Assembly: GCF_900100295.1 (NCBI RefSeq)
Contig: NZ_FNEV01000003.1
Span: forward strand, 144,849-208,848
Direction: 5' to 3'
Source of the DNA: Salimicrobium halophilum
Lineage (GTDB): Bacteria > Bacillota > Bacilli > Bacillales > Halobacillaceae
DNA length: 64,000 nt
Part shown: in pieces, positions 9,821 through 18,291 of the stretch
Layout: each line of letters begins with the position of its first letter
Position numbering within the stretch: position 1 is the first letter of the stretch
Translations under genes and position numbers: made by a program
The notes under the pieces: generated by a model
Told to the model about the DNA's origin: nothing
What the model saw: only the letters and a program-made list of their open reading frames with translations
Database searches by the model: none

Positions 9821-10618
9821 TTAATCATTATCAGTTACGTCATTAGAATGAGTACCACCAGAACCATCAGTTACTGGATCAGGCGTATTTGCCTGCTCAT
9901 TGTTTATAGCTCCATTCTTATCATCACTATCTACATGAACGCCATCCCACTGCGTCGCTTCAAGATCGAAGTAGAAGTCAACAGAAGCATTCATGTATTT
10001 GTTTTGTGCGTATTCTCCGTTACCAAGCTTCGTTTGATCGTCTTTGAACGTGATTTGGATGAACACATCATCGGAATCCTGAGGGTCTAGAGGGATACCA
10101 CGGTCAGGACCCGCAGCTACGGATGCGAGGTTGATCTTGTTCCCTACCAGGTGAGAGCTATTCACTTTAGAAGTCGTGTTCCCGTGCACAACATCATGAA
10201 GGGTCAATGTCTTACCACTCATAACTACATCTTCACGTGGCTCCCATTGATTGGATTCCCCGTCCACTTGCATAAAGTCTATCTCAAATTGCTTAAGGAA
10301 TCCATTCTTGTTAGAATCTCCATCCAGGTCACTGAATGCTCCTGCAGAACCTTCCATAAGTACGTCTTTAATCGCTAGCGAACCTATGTTATTCAAAGTG
10401 AAAATACGCTGCACGTTGTCCCCCGGCTTCATGTTCGTCAAATCAAAGCTGATTGCTTTGTTATGGCTGTCACCTACCTCAAGATTCAATTCTCCCGAAG
10501 CGAAATGGTTGTTCACTTTAGCGACATCGTTATACGCCGCGAGTGTTCCGCCACCTACCAAAGATAGTCCCAAAGCACCTGTCATTACTCCTACTGCCAA
10601 CTTCTTCTTTACGCTCAT
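9821..10618 (-). CDS. tasA: TasA/CalY-family matrix protein
   Basis: This 265-residue secreted protein would be the major protein fibre of the biofilm matrix. The signal peptide (about residues 1-28) ends GGGTLAAYND, the SipW-dependent TasA/camelysin processing region. The mature part continues with the family pattern NHFASGELNLEV, MKPGD and LNNIGSLAIKDV. Length is close to B. subtilis TasA. The C-terminal tail is acidic, Gly/Asn/Asp-rich and probably disordered. AGGAGG precedes the ATG at 10618. It is third in an operon with a SipW-dependent accessory protein and SipW itself, 54 bases after sipW, and is followed by a strong terminator. Confidence 0.9.
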   Translation of the reverse strand: MSVKKKLAVGVMTGALGLSLVGGGTLAAYNDVAKVNNHFASGELNLEVGDSHNKAISFDLTNMKPGDNVQRIFTLNNIGSLAIKDVLMEGSAGAFSDLDGDSNKNGFLKQFEIDFMQVDGESNQWEPREDVVMSGKTLTLHDVVHGNTTSKVNSSHLVGNKINLASVAAGPDRGIPLDPQDSDDVFIQITFKDDQTKLGNGEYAQNKYMNASVDFYFDLEATQWDGVHVDSDDKNGAINNEQANTPDPVTDGSGGTHSNDVTDND

Positions 10619-10672
10619 ACATCTTCCTCCTAAGTAAATAATATATTTTTGAACCCCCTGTGGGATTGCAAA

Positions 10673-11245
10673 CTAGTGGACATTCGCTTTCTCTTTTTCT
10701 TTCTCATCGACAAATGTACTCAATGCACGCCAGATACTGAATGCAGAGTAGAAGATCATCAGTGCTCCCGGAATGATCAGGAACACGATGGCACCTGTCG
10801 GGGAATTTGCGAAATCAATCAACTTACCAAGGTAAGGGACGGTGAATCCCGTATACTCCCCTACGACATTTTCAGCCAGTACCGGCTCTGTATCGGGACC
10901 ATCATTGTTGTCCCCTTTGGTTGTATATAGAACATTGTCCCCGCTGTTCGTCACATCGATGATGCGGTGGGTGACAAGGGTATCTGCATCTTTCATAAAC
11001 GTGATGACATCTCCTGCTTCAAAACTTTTCACATCGACATCAGGATTGACCGCTATCACGGAGCCCGTCATGAACTCAGGCTCCATGGATCCAGACAATA
11101 CTGTCTTCAGCTGGTAGCCCATCACATTCGGTTCCCCGCCCGAGAACTTGGCCGTAGCGACGAGCAAAATCGCTATAACCAGGGCTGTATACAAAACTGT
11201 GTTCACTCCGATACTAAGAATCTTCCGGATTCGTTTGTTTTTCAT
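10673..11245 (-). CDS. sipW: Signal peptidase I of the SipW type
   Basis: This 190-residue membrane protease would remove the signal peptides of TasA and its partner. It has an N-terminal membrane segment (about residues 12-32), the catalytic Ser in VLSGSMEPEF, and THRIID with His where most bacterial type I peptidases have the Lys general base. That Ser/His dyad defines the ER-type SipW group. A second membrane segment lies near residues 145-170, as expected. The GGAG ribosome site overlaps the end of the preceding gene by 32 bp, which suggests translational coupling. The substrates are encoded on either side of it. Confidence 0.93.
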   Translation of the reverse strand: MKNKRIRKILSIGVNTVLYTALVIAILLVATAKFSGGEPNVMGYQLKTVLSGSMEPEFMTGSVIAVNPDVDVKSFEAGDVITFMKDADTLVTHRIIDVTNSGDNVLYTTKGDNNDGPDTEPVLAENVVGEYTGFTVPYLGKLIDFANSPTGAIVFLIIPGALMIFYSAFSIWRALSTFVDEKEKEKANVH

Positions 11246-12377
11246 CCGCTTTCTCCTCCGTTTCTTCTGGTGGCTGTTGTTCTTTCTTACCTTTTTCCGG
11301 AGTTTTCGATGGTTGTTCTTGAGACTTTTCCTTTTTCTGCTCCGGTTTTTGTTCCGTTTTTTCTTTCTTCTGTGGCTTCGTTTCTTTTACAGCATCTTTC
11401 GGTTCTTTCTTCTTAGATCCCGCTGGCGGAGACGGTGTTTCTTTCGGTTTTTCGTCCTTCGATCCTTGCTCCTTCGTTTTCTTCTCTTTGTTCTTTTCTT
11501 CTTCAGCTTTCTGTTCCTTACGTTTCTCTTCTTCCGCTTCCTTCTTTGCTTTTTCTGCAGCCCGCTTTTCTTCCTGCTTCTTCTTGATGGCAGTATCTAA
11601 GTTCTGTTTTTGCTTCTGCCATGTTTTAAGCTTTGAGGAGACCTTGGAAGAAGAACGTGTCAGGTCGTCCGTGACAGCTGACATTCCTTTTTCCACTTCT
11701 TTAGTGAAATTTTTGTCTACAGCACGACTTACTACAGCACCTCGACTGTCCGGAAAAAGGGAGAAAAGATCACGTACCTTTTTCTTCGTCCCTTCGGATA
11801 AGTACTCGATCTGTTCCAATTTCTGAGTCAATTGCTCAGGTAGGCCCCCTTTATCGATATCAAGACAGTGCGGATGAAAAGAAGCGCTCGCTCGAATTTC
11901 CTGCATCAGTCGAGTGATACTTTGGAGATGATCCAGCACCTCTTTTTCGCTGTCTGAATACTTCTGTTTTTGATCTTGCAGTCTTTTTAATTTCGTTTCA
12001 TATGTATGTATTCGTGATGCCAGGTCATCAGAGCGTTCTTTCATGCTCTGGAGCGATTTCCCCTTATTTTTTTCATCTGGAAAAGAGATGGATGGACTAT
12101 TATAATGGAAGAAAGGGGCAAGACTTGCAGCAAAATCGTCCACCTCTGCAATCAATTCCTCAAATTGATTCTCAACGACACCCGGAAATATCTCACAAGC
12201 TTCCGCTTTTCCTTTTAACGTCTCCTGATCATTGAAAGCACTGTATGTCGTTCCGCTCATTTGGGAAAAACCGCCTATCGTGAGCGACAAAACAGTCAAT
12301 CCGACCCCCGTCGATTTCACCATCATTCTTCTGTTTTTCTTTCGCTCATTCCTGAATCTCGTCGTTCTTCGCTCCAA
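11214..12377 (-). CDS. SipW-dependent exported TasA-operon accessory protein (DUF4047-like, TapA-position)
   Basis: This is the first gene of the TasA operon and encodes about 387 residues. The TTG at 12377 is chosen because GGGAGGTGG sits 7 bases before it; an ATG at 12410 has no ribosome site and translates through this motif. A basic N-terminus and hydrophobic segment lead to a TasA-like processing region ending TTYSAFND, so SipW cleavage is likely. The mature part is helical and charged (about 50-270), followed by a long Lys/Glu/Gln/Pro-rich low-complexity tail (about 280-387). It occupies the position of TapA, the anchor and assembly factor in B. subtilis, but I see no clear homology. 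The role is inferred from context. Confidence 0.72.
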   Translation of the reverse strand: MERRTTRFRNERKKNRRMMVKSTGVGLTVLSLTIGGFSQMSGTTYSAFNDQETLKGKAEACEIFPGVVENQFEELIAEVDDFAASLAPFFHYNSPSISFPDEKNKGKSLQSMKERSDDLASRIHTYETKLKRLQDQKQKYSDSEKEVLDHLQSITRLMQEIRASASFHPHCLDIDKGGLPEQLTQKLEQIEYLSEGTKKKVRDLFSLFPDSRGAVVSRAVDKNFTKEVEKGMSAVTDDLTRSSSKVSSKLKTWQKQKQNLDTAIKKKQEEKRAAEKAKKEAEEEKRKEQKAEEEKNKEKKTKEQGSKDEKPKETPSPPAGSKKKEPKDAVKETKPQKKEKTEQKPEQKKEKSQEQPSKTPEKGKKEQQPPEETEEKADEKQTNPEDS

Positions 12378-12414
12378 CTCGCCACCTCCCGCATCAGTTC
12401 TTTGGTTCATTCGT

Positions 12415-12575
12415 TTTGTTCTTTATTAAGAATTTGTAACCCTAGTATATACGGCCCTCCCTGAATTGCAAAATCCCATATTTGGAAATATTCTTTATAT
12501 AGAACAAAAATAGTTTCATATGCTTGTTTTTTCTAATTTATTCTTTAAATTACATAATTGTTCTTTTTAAAGAAT
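12415..12575 (-). promoter_or_regulatory. TasA-operon promoter with three SinR-like inverted repeats
   Basis: On the minus strand TTTGCA (12472-12467) and TATACT (12449-12444) are separated by 17 bp, a SigA-like promoter. Three inverted repeats built on GTTCTTT, the SinR box of B. subtilis, surround it: TTCTTTATTAAGAA at 12419-12432 just downstream of the start, TTCTTTATATAGAAC at 12491-12505, and TTCTTTTTAAAGAA at 12561-12574. A further TTCTTT lies at 12541. SinR control of the tasA operon is established in B. subtilis; here it is inferred from these boxes. Confidence 0.6.
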
Positions 12576-12587
12576 TAACCACAATAA

Positions 12588-12617
12588 AACAGGAGGTGCA
12601 TTCATGCAGCTCCTGTT
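12588..12617 (-). terminator. Hairpin, probable second terminator upstream of the TasA operon
   Basis: AACAGGAG pairs with CTCCTGTT, and an inner TGCA/TGCA pair extends the stem. On the minus strand it is followed by TTTTATT. It lies downstream of the terminator at 12673-12719 and may insulate the TasA promoter from read-through. Confidence 0.55.
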
Positions 12618-12672
12618 AACATACCTTTTCTTCATTTATAGAATAGCTTTGTTCCATAAAGGTGAATAACCA

Positions 12673-12719
12673 AAAAGAATCACGAGATGAAGGTCGTAAC
12701 CCTCTCTCATGATTCTTTT
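12673..12719 (-). terminator. Rho-independent terminator after the Ig-like protein gene
   Basis: AAAAGAATCACGAGA (12673-12687) pairs with TCTCATGATTCTTTT (12705-12719) with one mismatch, ending in T residues on the minus strand, 31 bases beyond the stop codon at 12750. Confidence 0.75.
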
Positions 12720-12749
12720 CTTTCAAGTATATCCTGACGTATTAAACCT

Positions 12750-13913
12750 CTACCTGAAAATCAGCTCTAAATATTGGATCGGCCTAGACGGATTATCATC
12801 GGAAAATCCGACCTGCAATTTTGCACCATTCGCTAATTTGTAATACGTATATAATTCATGCATTTCTGTAGCTCCACTGAAGGTAGGCTGCCCGAGAACC
12901 CTCGTCATGTCCTTCATGTAATAATTCTCTAAAGGAGGAAACCTGTATCCGACTGCCAGCAACTTATCAGAAAAAGTATCCGTAGCTAAAATGTAGTTAT
13001 CGTAGGAATAATACATGGCTCCTGAATAATAGTTTTTATAATTGGCAATGTTTTCGTGAGAAGTGAGATACTCTCCAGGACCGAAATCAACATGCTTCAA
13101 TCGTTTCTGCTGCAACAATTCAACGAACTCTTCGTCAAAATAGTTATCCTCCGTCACCGTAAAGGACTGGTAAACTCCTTCCTTCAGCGTACTATCCGCA
13201 GAATCTCTCACTCCATTTTCTACATAAAGATAGTAATCACCCGGAACATATCCTCCCTCAGGCGGTTGGACTTCAAGCGTATTTCCTTCAGCAATAACCG
13301 TCACTCCACTGACTTTCGCATTATGGTCATCCACGACATATACATAGTCTTTTGTGAAACTCCCGGCATCCATCGATGTATTGAATTCGACTGTCCATGT
13401 TTTCTCTGGAGAAACGGTTTCCCCTTCAGACCACTCTTTATGTGGAAGGATTTCCATATCATCCAATCCATTCAAGACGGTTTCCATCGACCCTTTGAAC
13501 TCATTCACCGTCTCTCTTTCGTAGGGTTCGGTCATGTACGTATCATAAGGGTTCATCAATGAAATCATGGAAGTATAAACATACCCTCTCTCCGAGTGGA
13601 TGACCTGGTGTTTATAGTGGGTTCCGGCTTGTACTTCCTCCTGCCAATCTGCTTCTTTCCATCGCTTCAAATATGTAACCAATACATTATCCCTCTTCAC
13701 TTTACGATCTGCATAGTAGATGGCCATCTCATTCGCCGACTCGTTGTCGCCTCCGAAAGTCAAGTGGGGTATTACATCTTTCTGTAACTCAAAGCTTATC
13801 CCGAGCTCTGGACTTACAAATGTCGCCTTCTCTTCTGCAGAAGCCTCAGTCATGCTTCCACTTACAACGACTAAGACTAGCAATAATGCACCTGCAATAT
13901 GTTTCAACCTCAT
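12750..13913 (-). CDS. Secreted protein with Ig-like (SbsA/Big_5 type) domain, paralogue of 7444-8757
   Basis: This 387-residue exported protein has a signal peptide (about residues 1-26, cleavage near ASA-EE). An N-terminal region of about 130 residues has no recognised fold. An Ig-like domain follows at roughly 165-255, with KTWTVEFNTSMD and QSFTV as in the paralogue at 7444. The C-terminal 130 residues are Tyr-rich and unrecognised. AAAGGAGG precedes the ATG. The two paralogues bracket the diguanylate cyclase and TasA operon, all on the same strand, which suggests a shared surface or adhesion role (inference). It has its own terminator. Confidence 0.75.
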   Translation of the reverse strand: MRLKHIAGALLLVLVVVSGSMTEASAEEKATFVSPELGISFELQKDVIPHLTFGGDNESANEMAIYYADRKVKRDNVLVTYLKRWKEADWQEEVQAGTHYKHQVIHSERGYVYTSMISLMNPYDTYMTEPYERETVNEFKGSMETVLNGLDDMEILPHKEWSEGETVSPEKTWTVEFNTSMDAGSFTKDYVYVVDDHNAKVSGVTVIAEGNTLEVQPPEGGYVPGDYYLYVENGVRDSADSTLKEGVYQSFTVTEDNYFDEEFVELLQQKRLKHVDFGPGEYLTSHENIANYKNYYSGAMYYSYDNYILATDTFSDKLLAVGYRFPPLENYYMKDMTRVLGQPTFSGATEMHELYTYYKLANGAKLQVGFSDDNPSRPIQYLELIFR

Positions 13914-14196
13914 ACACGTTTCCTCCTTTGCACTTTTAAATTATTAAAGCAAGTGTGCCTGAAAACTTGTCCAGTCCTCCTCTACTTAAGTTATTGATGG
14001 CATCATCTTCTTCAGTATCGACTTTTTCCTATATTTTTTAAGAAAATCATGAGTATAAATCCCCATTTCATGTAAAACTAAATGACTCCTACCTTTTCCG
14101 AAAACTTATTGGCTTCTCTGCCCAAAGGAAAGCACAACGCCCCGAAAGTATACTTCTGCAAATTTATCACCTACACATCCTGCACATTGAAAACCC

Positions 14197-14274
14197 TTAC
14201 AATATTCCGGGAACGGTGCTATATTAAACGCATAAGATAATTATCTGAAAACAACCGTATAACTTTGCAAAGTT
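14197..14274 (+). promoter_or_regulatory. Promoter region of the PTS operon with two palindromes
   Basis: An extended -10 element TGCTATATT ends at 14225, with a weak -35 TTACAA at 14197-14202. Two perfect palindromes follow before the ribosome site: AGATAATTATCT (14235-14246) and AACTTTGCAAAGTT (14261-14274). The second ends just before GAAGGAGG. They could be operators or an RNA hairpin affecting translation. The 280 bases before this (13914-14196) show nothing else I can support. Confidence 0.45.
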
Positions 14275-14290
14275 AGAAGGAGGATCTGCG

Positions 14291-16411
14291 ATGACACTGG
14301 ATAACCGGCGCGCCTTCTTGTTATCCATTTTGCGGGATGCTTCGGACCCGATTCCTTCCGAAGAGCTGCAGCAGCGAATGAAAGTTTCAGAACGGACCAT
14401 CTATTACGATTTGGATCACATCAATCAATGGCTTATTTCGAATCACCTTTCTCCTATAGAAAAAACATATGGAAAAGGATTCGAATTACCTGAAGAGGCC
14501 AAGGCTTATTTATTGGAAGACGACACCTTTGAGCAAAAGGACGACTGGCAGTATCACTATACAGAAGAAGAACGACTTCTATTGCTTACCACACTTCTCG
14601 TCGCTTCTCCACGTCAGGCATCCATGAAGCGCTTCATGGAATTGACGTTGGTGAGCCGGGGCACCGTAGCGAAGGATTTACGGAAACTGAAAGAAACGTT
14701 CCAGAAAAGTGGAATGACGATTTCTCACCAAAGAGGCATAGGCTACCGGACGGAGGGAGAAGAAGCCGTACTTCGCAATCACTTGCTGAACCTTCTCTCT
14801 CCCATCCTCACCGAGAATCGCAGTAGTCGCCTGGCCTATGACGTATACTATCTTCTTTATCCTGAAACAAAAGAGGAAGAAAAAGATCTCGATCACTTGA
14901 AAGACAACCTCATGACGATCATTTACGAGGCCGAGGAGACCATGAATCTTACGTTCACGGATGCCATGATCACTAGGCTTGCCCTTCACCTGCTCATTCT
15001 GGTGAAGCGCCGGGAAGAACAGTTTTCCCTGACCGTGGCGGAAGCTGAGAAAGCGACCATCCGGGACACAGACGCTTACCTCGCCGCAAAGCAGGTAGCT
15101 GAGAAATTGGAATACTCCTTCTCCATTAAAGTACCGGAAGATGATACCGTTTCCATCGCCATCATGCTCCTCGGGTCCAAGGTTCTCGATCACCCGGGAG
15201 GCATAGGGCCTGAGAAGTTGAGGGAGATTGTACAAAGAATGGTGGAGAACTTCCAGACGCATGCCTGCATACTTTTCGATGATGAGAAAGGGCTTGAAGA
15301 GAACCTGCTGGCCCATGTCATCCCGGCCTATTACCGGCTGCTTCACGGAATTGAACTTCCGAATGAATTGTCGGAAGAGCTTCAGGAGACGTACCAGGAT
15401 CTCTTTCACCTGACTAAACAAGCGGCAGCTCCTCTCGAGTACTTTCTCGGGGAAAAGCTCCCGGATGAAGAGATTTCTTATCTTTCTCTCCATTTCGGGG
15501 GATGGCTCCACAAAGAGAAGAAACAGATCAAAACGAAATACCGGGCCATCATCGTCTGTGAAAATGGGATCGGCACGTCGAACATGGTGAAGAGTCAACT
15601 CGAGAGTGTGATTGCAGGACTTGAAATCACAGACACCCTTTCGATGAGGGAATACCGTTCGTTCGATGGCGATGCGGATGTCATCTTTTCCACCAACTAC
15701 CTGAAACCGGATGAGATTCCGGTGATCCACGTCCCGGTCATCATCAACAATGAAGACAAGGAGCGGATCATCGGTCAGGTGAACAATCTATTCGATGAGG
15801 AAATCCGTGAAGAAGCGCTTATCGAACAAGTCATGGCGACAATCGACAAGCACGCAACGATTCATCAGCGGACCTTCCTCGAAGAAGAATTGAAAGACTT
15901 GTTGAACCAGAACCAGAAGTCCACAGAGAAGGAGTTTGAAAAACCGATGCTGAACGAATTACTGAGAGAAGATACCATCCAATTCAAAGATAGCGTCAGC
16001 GGCTGGGAGGAAGCGATCCGACTGGCTTCGGAACCTCTGTTAAAGAAAGAGACGATCCAGCCCGCCTACGTCGATGCGATGATCGAAAGCGTCCACGAAC
16101 TGGGACCTTATATCGTCATTGCACCGGATATCGCTATCCCACACGCCAGACCGGAAGCAGGAGTGAACCGATTAGGTATGAGTTTTCTTCGCCTGAAGGA
16201 ACCCGTAGCTTTTTCGGAAAAAGAAAAGCACCAGGCCCGCCTCATCTTTGTACTGGCGGCTATCGATAACAACACTCATTTGAAAGCGCTGGCTCAGCTT
16301 ACGGAAATTCTTTCTGAAGAGCAGAATATTAAACGCCTGGCAGACACAAACCAAGCACAGGAAGTAATGAAACTGATTGACGAAAATATCACAATGCGAG
16401 AGGAGAAATAA
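14291..16411 (+). CDS. PRD-containing PTS-type transcriptional regulator (BglG/MtlR-like, with EIIB- and EIIA-like domains)
   Basis: This 706-residue activator would switch on the following PTS genes when their sugar is present. Domains in order are an N-terminal HTH (about 1-60), a second HTH (about 85-150), two PTS regulation domains (about 175-400), an EIIB-like domain (about 410-500) with Cys in IVCENGIGTSNMV, and a C-terminal EIIA domain of mannitol/fructose type (about 555-700) with the active His in IAIPHARPEAG. GAAGGAGG precedes the ATG. The stop is separated by 2 bases from the EIIB gene. No free EIIA gene follows, so this C-terminal domain may also supply phosphate to the transporter (inference). 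Confidence 0.9.
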   Translation: MTLDNRRAFLLSILRDASDPIPSEELQQRMKVSERTIYYDLDHINQWLISNHLSPIEKTYGKGFELPEEAKAYLLEDDTFEQKDDWQYHYTEEERLLLLTTLLVASPRQASMKRFMELTLVSRGTVAKDLRKLKETFQKSGMTISHQRGIGYRTEGEEAVLRNHLLNLLSPILTENRSSRLAYDVYYLLYPETKEEEKDLDHLKDNLMTIIYEAEETMNLTFTDAMITRLALHLLILVKRREEQFSLTVAEAEKATIRDTDAYLAAKQVAEKLEYSFSIKVPEDDTVSIAIMLLGSKVLDHPGGIGPEKLREIVQRMVENFQTHACILFDDEKGLEENLLAHVIPAYYRLLHGIELPNELSEELQETYQDLFHLTKQAAAPLEYFLGEKLPDEEISYLSLHFGGWLHKEKKQIKTKYRAIIVCENGIGTSNMVKSQLESVIAGLEITDTLSMREYRSFDGDADVIFSTNYLKPDEIPVIHVPVIINNEDKERIIGQVNNLFDEEIREEALIEQVMATIDKHATIHQRTFLEEELKDLLNQNQKSTEKEFEKPMLNELLREDTIQFKDSVSGWEEAIRLASEPLLKKETIQPAYVDAMIESVHELGPYIVIAPDIAIPHARPEAGVNRLGMSFLRLKEPVAFSEKEKHQARLIFVLAAIDNNTHLKALAQLTEILSEEQNIKRLADTNQAQEVMKLIDENITMREEK

Positions 16412-16413
16412 CA

Positions 16414-16680
16414 ATGAAGAAAATTTTAGTAGTATGCGGAAACGGTCTTGGAAGCAGCATGATGGTGGAGATGAATATCAACTCGATCCTTAAGGATATG
16501 GGCAAAGAGGCGGATGTTTCGCACACGGACCTTACAACAGCCAAATCGGAACAGGCCGATCTTTTCCTCGGTTCTGAGGATATCGTCGGCAGTCTCGATG
16601 ACGGAAGCAAAAACGTCGTCCAGCTGAAAAACCTTATGGACAAAAACGAACTGCGCACAGCACTTGAAAACAACCTGTAA
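16414..16680 (+). CDS. ulaB: PTS EIIB component, ascorbate (Ula/Sga) family
   Basis: This 88-residue cytoplasmic phosphocarrier passes phosphate from EIIA to the incoming sugar. The phospho-acceptor Cys is in KKILVVCGNGLGSSMM near position 8, followed by the expected small alpha/beta fold. Length is typical of UlaB. It overlaps the regulator's operon spacing (2 bases after its stop) and precedes the EIIC gene by 33 bases with AAAGGAGGAG. L-ascorbate is the founding substrate of this family, but related systems move other sugars, so substrate is uncertain. Confidence 0.88.
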   Translation: MKKILVVCGNGLGSSMMVEMNINSILKDMGKEADVSHTDLTTAKSEQADLFLGSEDIVGSLDDGSKNVVQLKNLMDKNELRTALENNL

Positions 16681-16713
16681 TCAGCCCCCATCAATAAAGG
16701 AGGAGAACAACCC

Positions 16714-18078
16714 ATGGTAGATCTAATAATGCAGGATATCCTCGGAACGCCCGCCATTCTCGTCGGTTTGTTTGCACTCATCGGTTTATTGGCCCAACGT
16801 AAAAATGTCGCCGACGTCATCTCGGGAACGCTAAAAACAGTGATGGGTTTCGTCATCCTGGGGGCAGGGGCTAATGTCCTTGTCCAGTCCCTGGACCAGT
16901 TCAGCAGTATGTTCGATGAAGCTTTCGCTGTAGAAGGAGTCATTCCGAACAACGAAGCGATTGTAGCATTGGCTCAGGAAAGTTTCGGAACGGAAACAGC
17001 GATGATTATGCTATTCGGGATGTTCGTAAACATTGCACTCGCCCGCTTCACTCCGTTCAAGTACATTTTCCTTACAGGACACCACACCATGTTCATGGCT
17101 TGTATGATTGCCGTCATCCTTACAACCGGAGGCATGTCCGGGGTATCGATGGTCATTCTCGGCTCTGTCATTCTAGGTTCTCTAATGGTGCTATCTCCGG
17201 CGATGCTTCAGCCGTTCACCCGTAAAATTACGGGATCGGATGATTTCGCCGTCGGTCACTTCGGATCCATCGGCTATTTCGTATCCGCATGGGTCGGGAA
17301 ACTTGTCGGCAAGAACTCCCGCTCCACCGAAGACATCAAAGTGCCGAAATCGCTCGGGTTCCTTCGTGATACATCCGTATCCGTTTCCCTGACGATGGTT
17401 ATTCTGTTCTTCGCTGTCGCTTTATTCGCCGGTCCCGGCTTTGTAGAATCAGAGCTGAGCGGCGGTCAGAACTTCCTCGTGTTCGCTTTCATGCAGGGGC
17501 TCGTGTTCGCTGCAGGGGTGTACATTATCCTTGCCGGTGTCCGTATGCTTCTTGGTGAAATCGTTCCGGCCTTCAAAGGGTTCGCGGACAAAGTCGTTCC
17601 GAACGCGAAGCCGGCTCTCGACTGTCCAGCTGTATTCCCGTTCGCTAGCAACGCAGTGATCATCGGCTTTTTCTTCAGCTTCGTCGCCGGTCTGATCAGC
17701 ATGTTCCTTCTGCCATTGTTCGGCCTTCGCGTCATTGTGCCAGGTCTTGTGCCGCACTTCTTCACCGGAGCGGCTGCTGGAGTCTTCGGTAACGCCACCG
17801 GAGGACGGAAAGGCGCCATTCTCGGTTCCATGACGAACGGTGTCATGATCAGCTTCCTTCCGGCCATGCTATTGCCGGTACTGGGCACGCTCGGTTTCGA
17901 AGGTACGACATTCGGAGACGCGGACTTCGGAGCTGTAGGTATCGTTCTTGGTAACGTGATAGCTCTGATCCAGTCGAACATTGTAGCAGCGCTCGTCATT
18001 CTGTTAATTCTTGCTGGGTTATTCGCTCTCGGTATGAGAACGAAAGCGAATGCTAAGGATAGTGAAGAAGTAGCATGA
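16714..18078 (+). CDS. ulaA: PTS EIIC permease, ascorbate (UlaA/SgaT) family
   Basis: This 454-residue membrane protein would translocate and phosphorylate a sugar together with the adjacent EIIB. About eleven hydrophobic segments span the chain. Recognisable UlaA features include the N-terminal LGTPAILVGLFALIGLLAQ, FVNIALARFTPFKYIFLTGH, and the region around DCPAVFPFASNAVIIGFFFS. Length is close to E. coli UlaA. No ulaD/E/F-type catabolic enzymes are adjacent, so the substrate may be something other than ascorbate. A terminator follows 4 bases after the stop codon. Confidence 0.9.
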   Translation: MVDLIMQDILGTPAILVGLFALIGLLAQRKNVADVISGTLKTVMGFVILGAGANVLVQSLDQFSSMFDEAFAVEGVIPNNEAIVALAQESFGTETAMIMLFGMFVNIALARFTPFKYIFLTGHHTMFMACMIAVILTTGGMSGVSMVILGSVILGSLMVLSPAMLQPFTRKITGSDDFAVGHFGSIGYFVSAWVGKLVGKNSRSTEDIKVPKSLGFLRDTSVSVSLTMVILFFAVALFAGPGFVESELSGGQNFLVFAFMQGLVFAAGVYIILAGVRMLLGEIVPAFKGFADKVVPNAKPALDCPAVFPFASNAVIIGFFFSFVAGLISMFLLPLFGLRVIVPGLVPHFFTGAAAGVFGNATGGRKGAILGSMTNGVMISFLPAMLLPVLGTLGFEGTTFGDADFGAVGIVLGNVIALIQSNIVAALVILLILAGLFALGMRTKANAKDSEEVA

Positions 18079-18082
18079 TTTC

Positions 18083-18119
18083 AAAGAAGTCACGGCGTTT
18101 GTGCCGTGGCTTTCTTTTT
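18083..18119 (+). terminator. Rho-independent terminator after the PTS operon
   Basis: AAAGAAGTCACGGC pairs with GCCGTGGCTTTCTTT across a short loop and ends in a T run. A phased array begins 15 bases later. Confidence 0.8.
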
Positions 18120-18134
18120 GTGCTTGGGGCGGTT

Positions 18135-18216
18135 TGCGGACCTATGGGGCACTTCTGCGGACCCTGGCCGCTTTTCCGCTGTCATTTGAGGACCTTTCTC
18201 GCATTTCTACGGACCT
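18135..18216 (+). repeat. Helically phased TGCGGAC array, copy B (4 units)
   Basis: Cores start at 18135, 18156, 18187 and 18208 (steps 21, 31, 21). They read TGCGGACCT, TGCGGACCC, TGAGGACCT and TACGGACCT, and the core after the 31-bp step is preceded by GTCATT. Position 18229, where a fifth unit would fall, has no core, so this copy looks like a shortened version of the A/F layout. It lies between the PTS terminator and the NERD gene. Confidence 0.8.
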
Positions 18217-18291
18217 CCTCCACGCAAATCCCGCTTGACTTCCTCATAAGAAAAGACAATAATGAACACTATAAAGAAGGAGGAATGTCTA

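Noticed and set aside
11148-11600. Hydrophobic Phe/Leu-rich plus-strand frame resembling a membrane protein
   Set aside because: It is the reverse complement of the Lys/Glu-rich low-complexity tail of the TasA-operon accessory protein.
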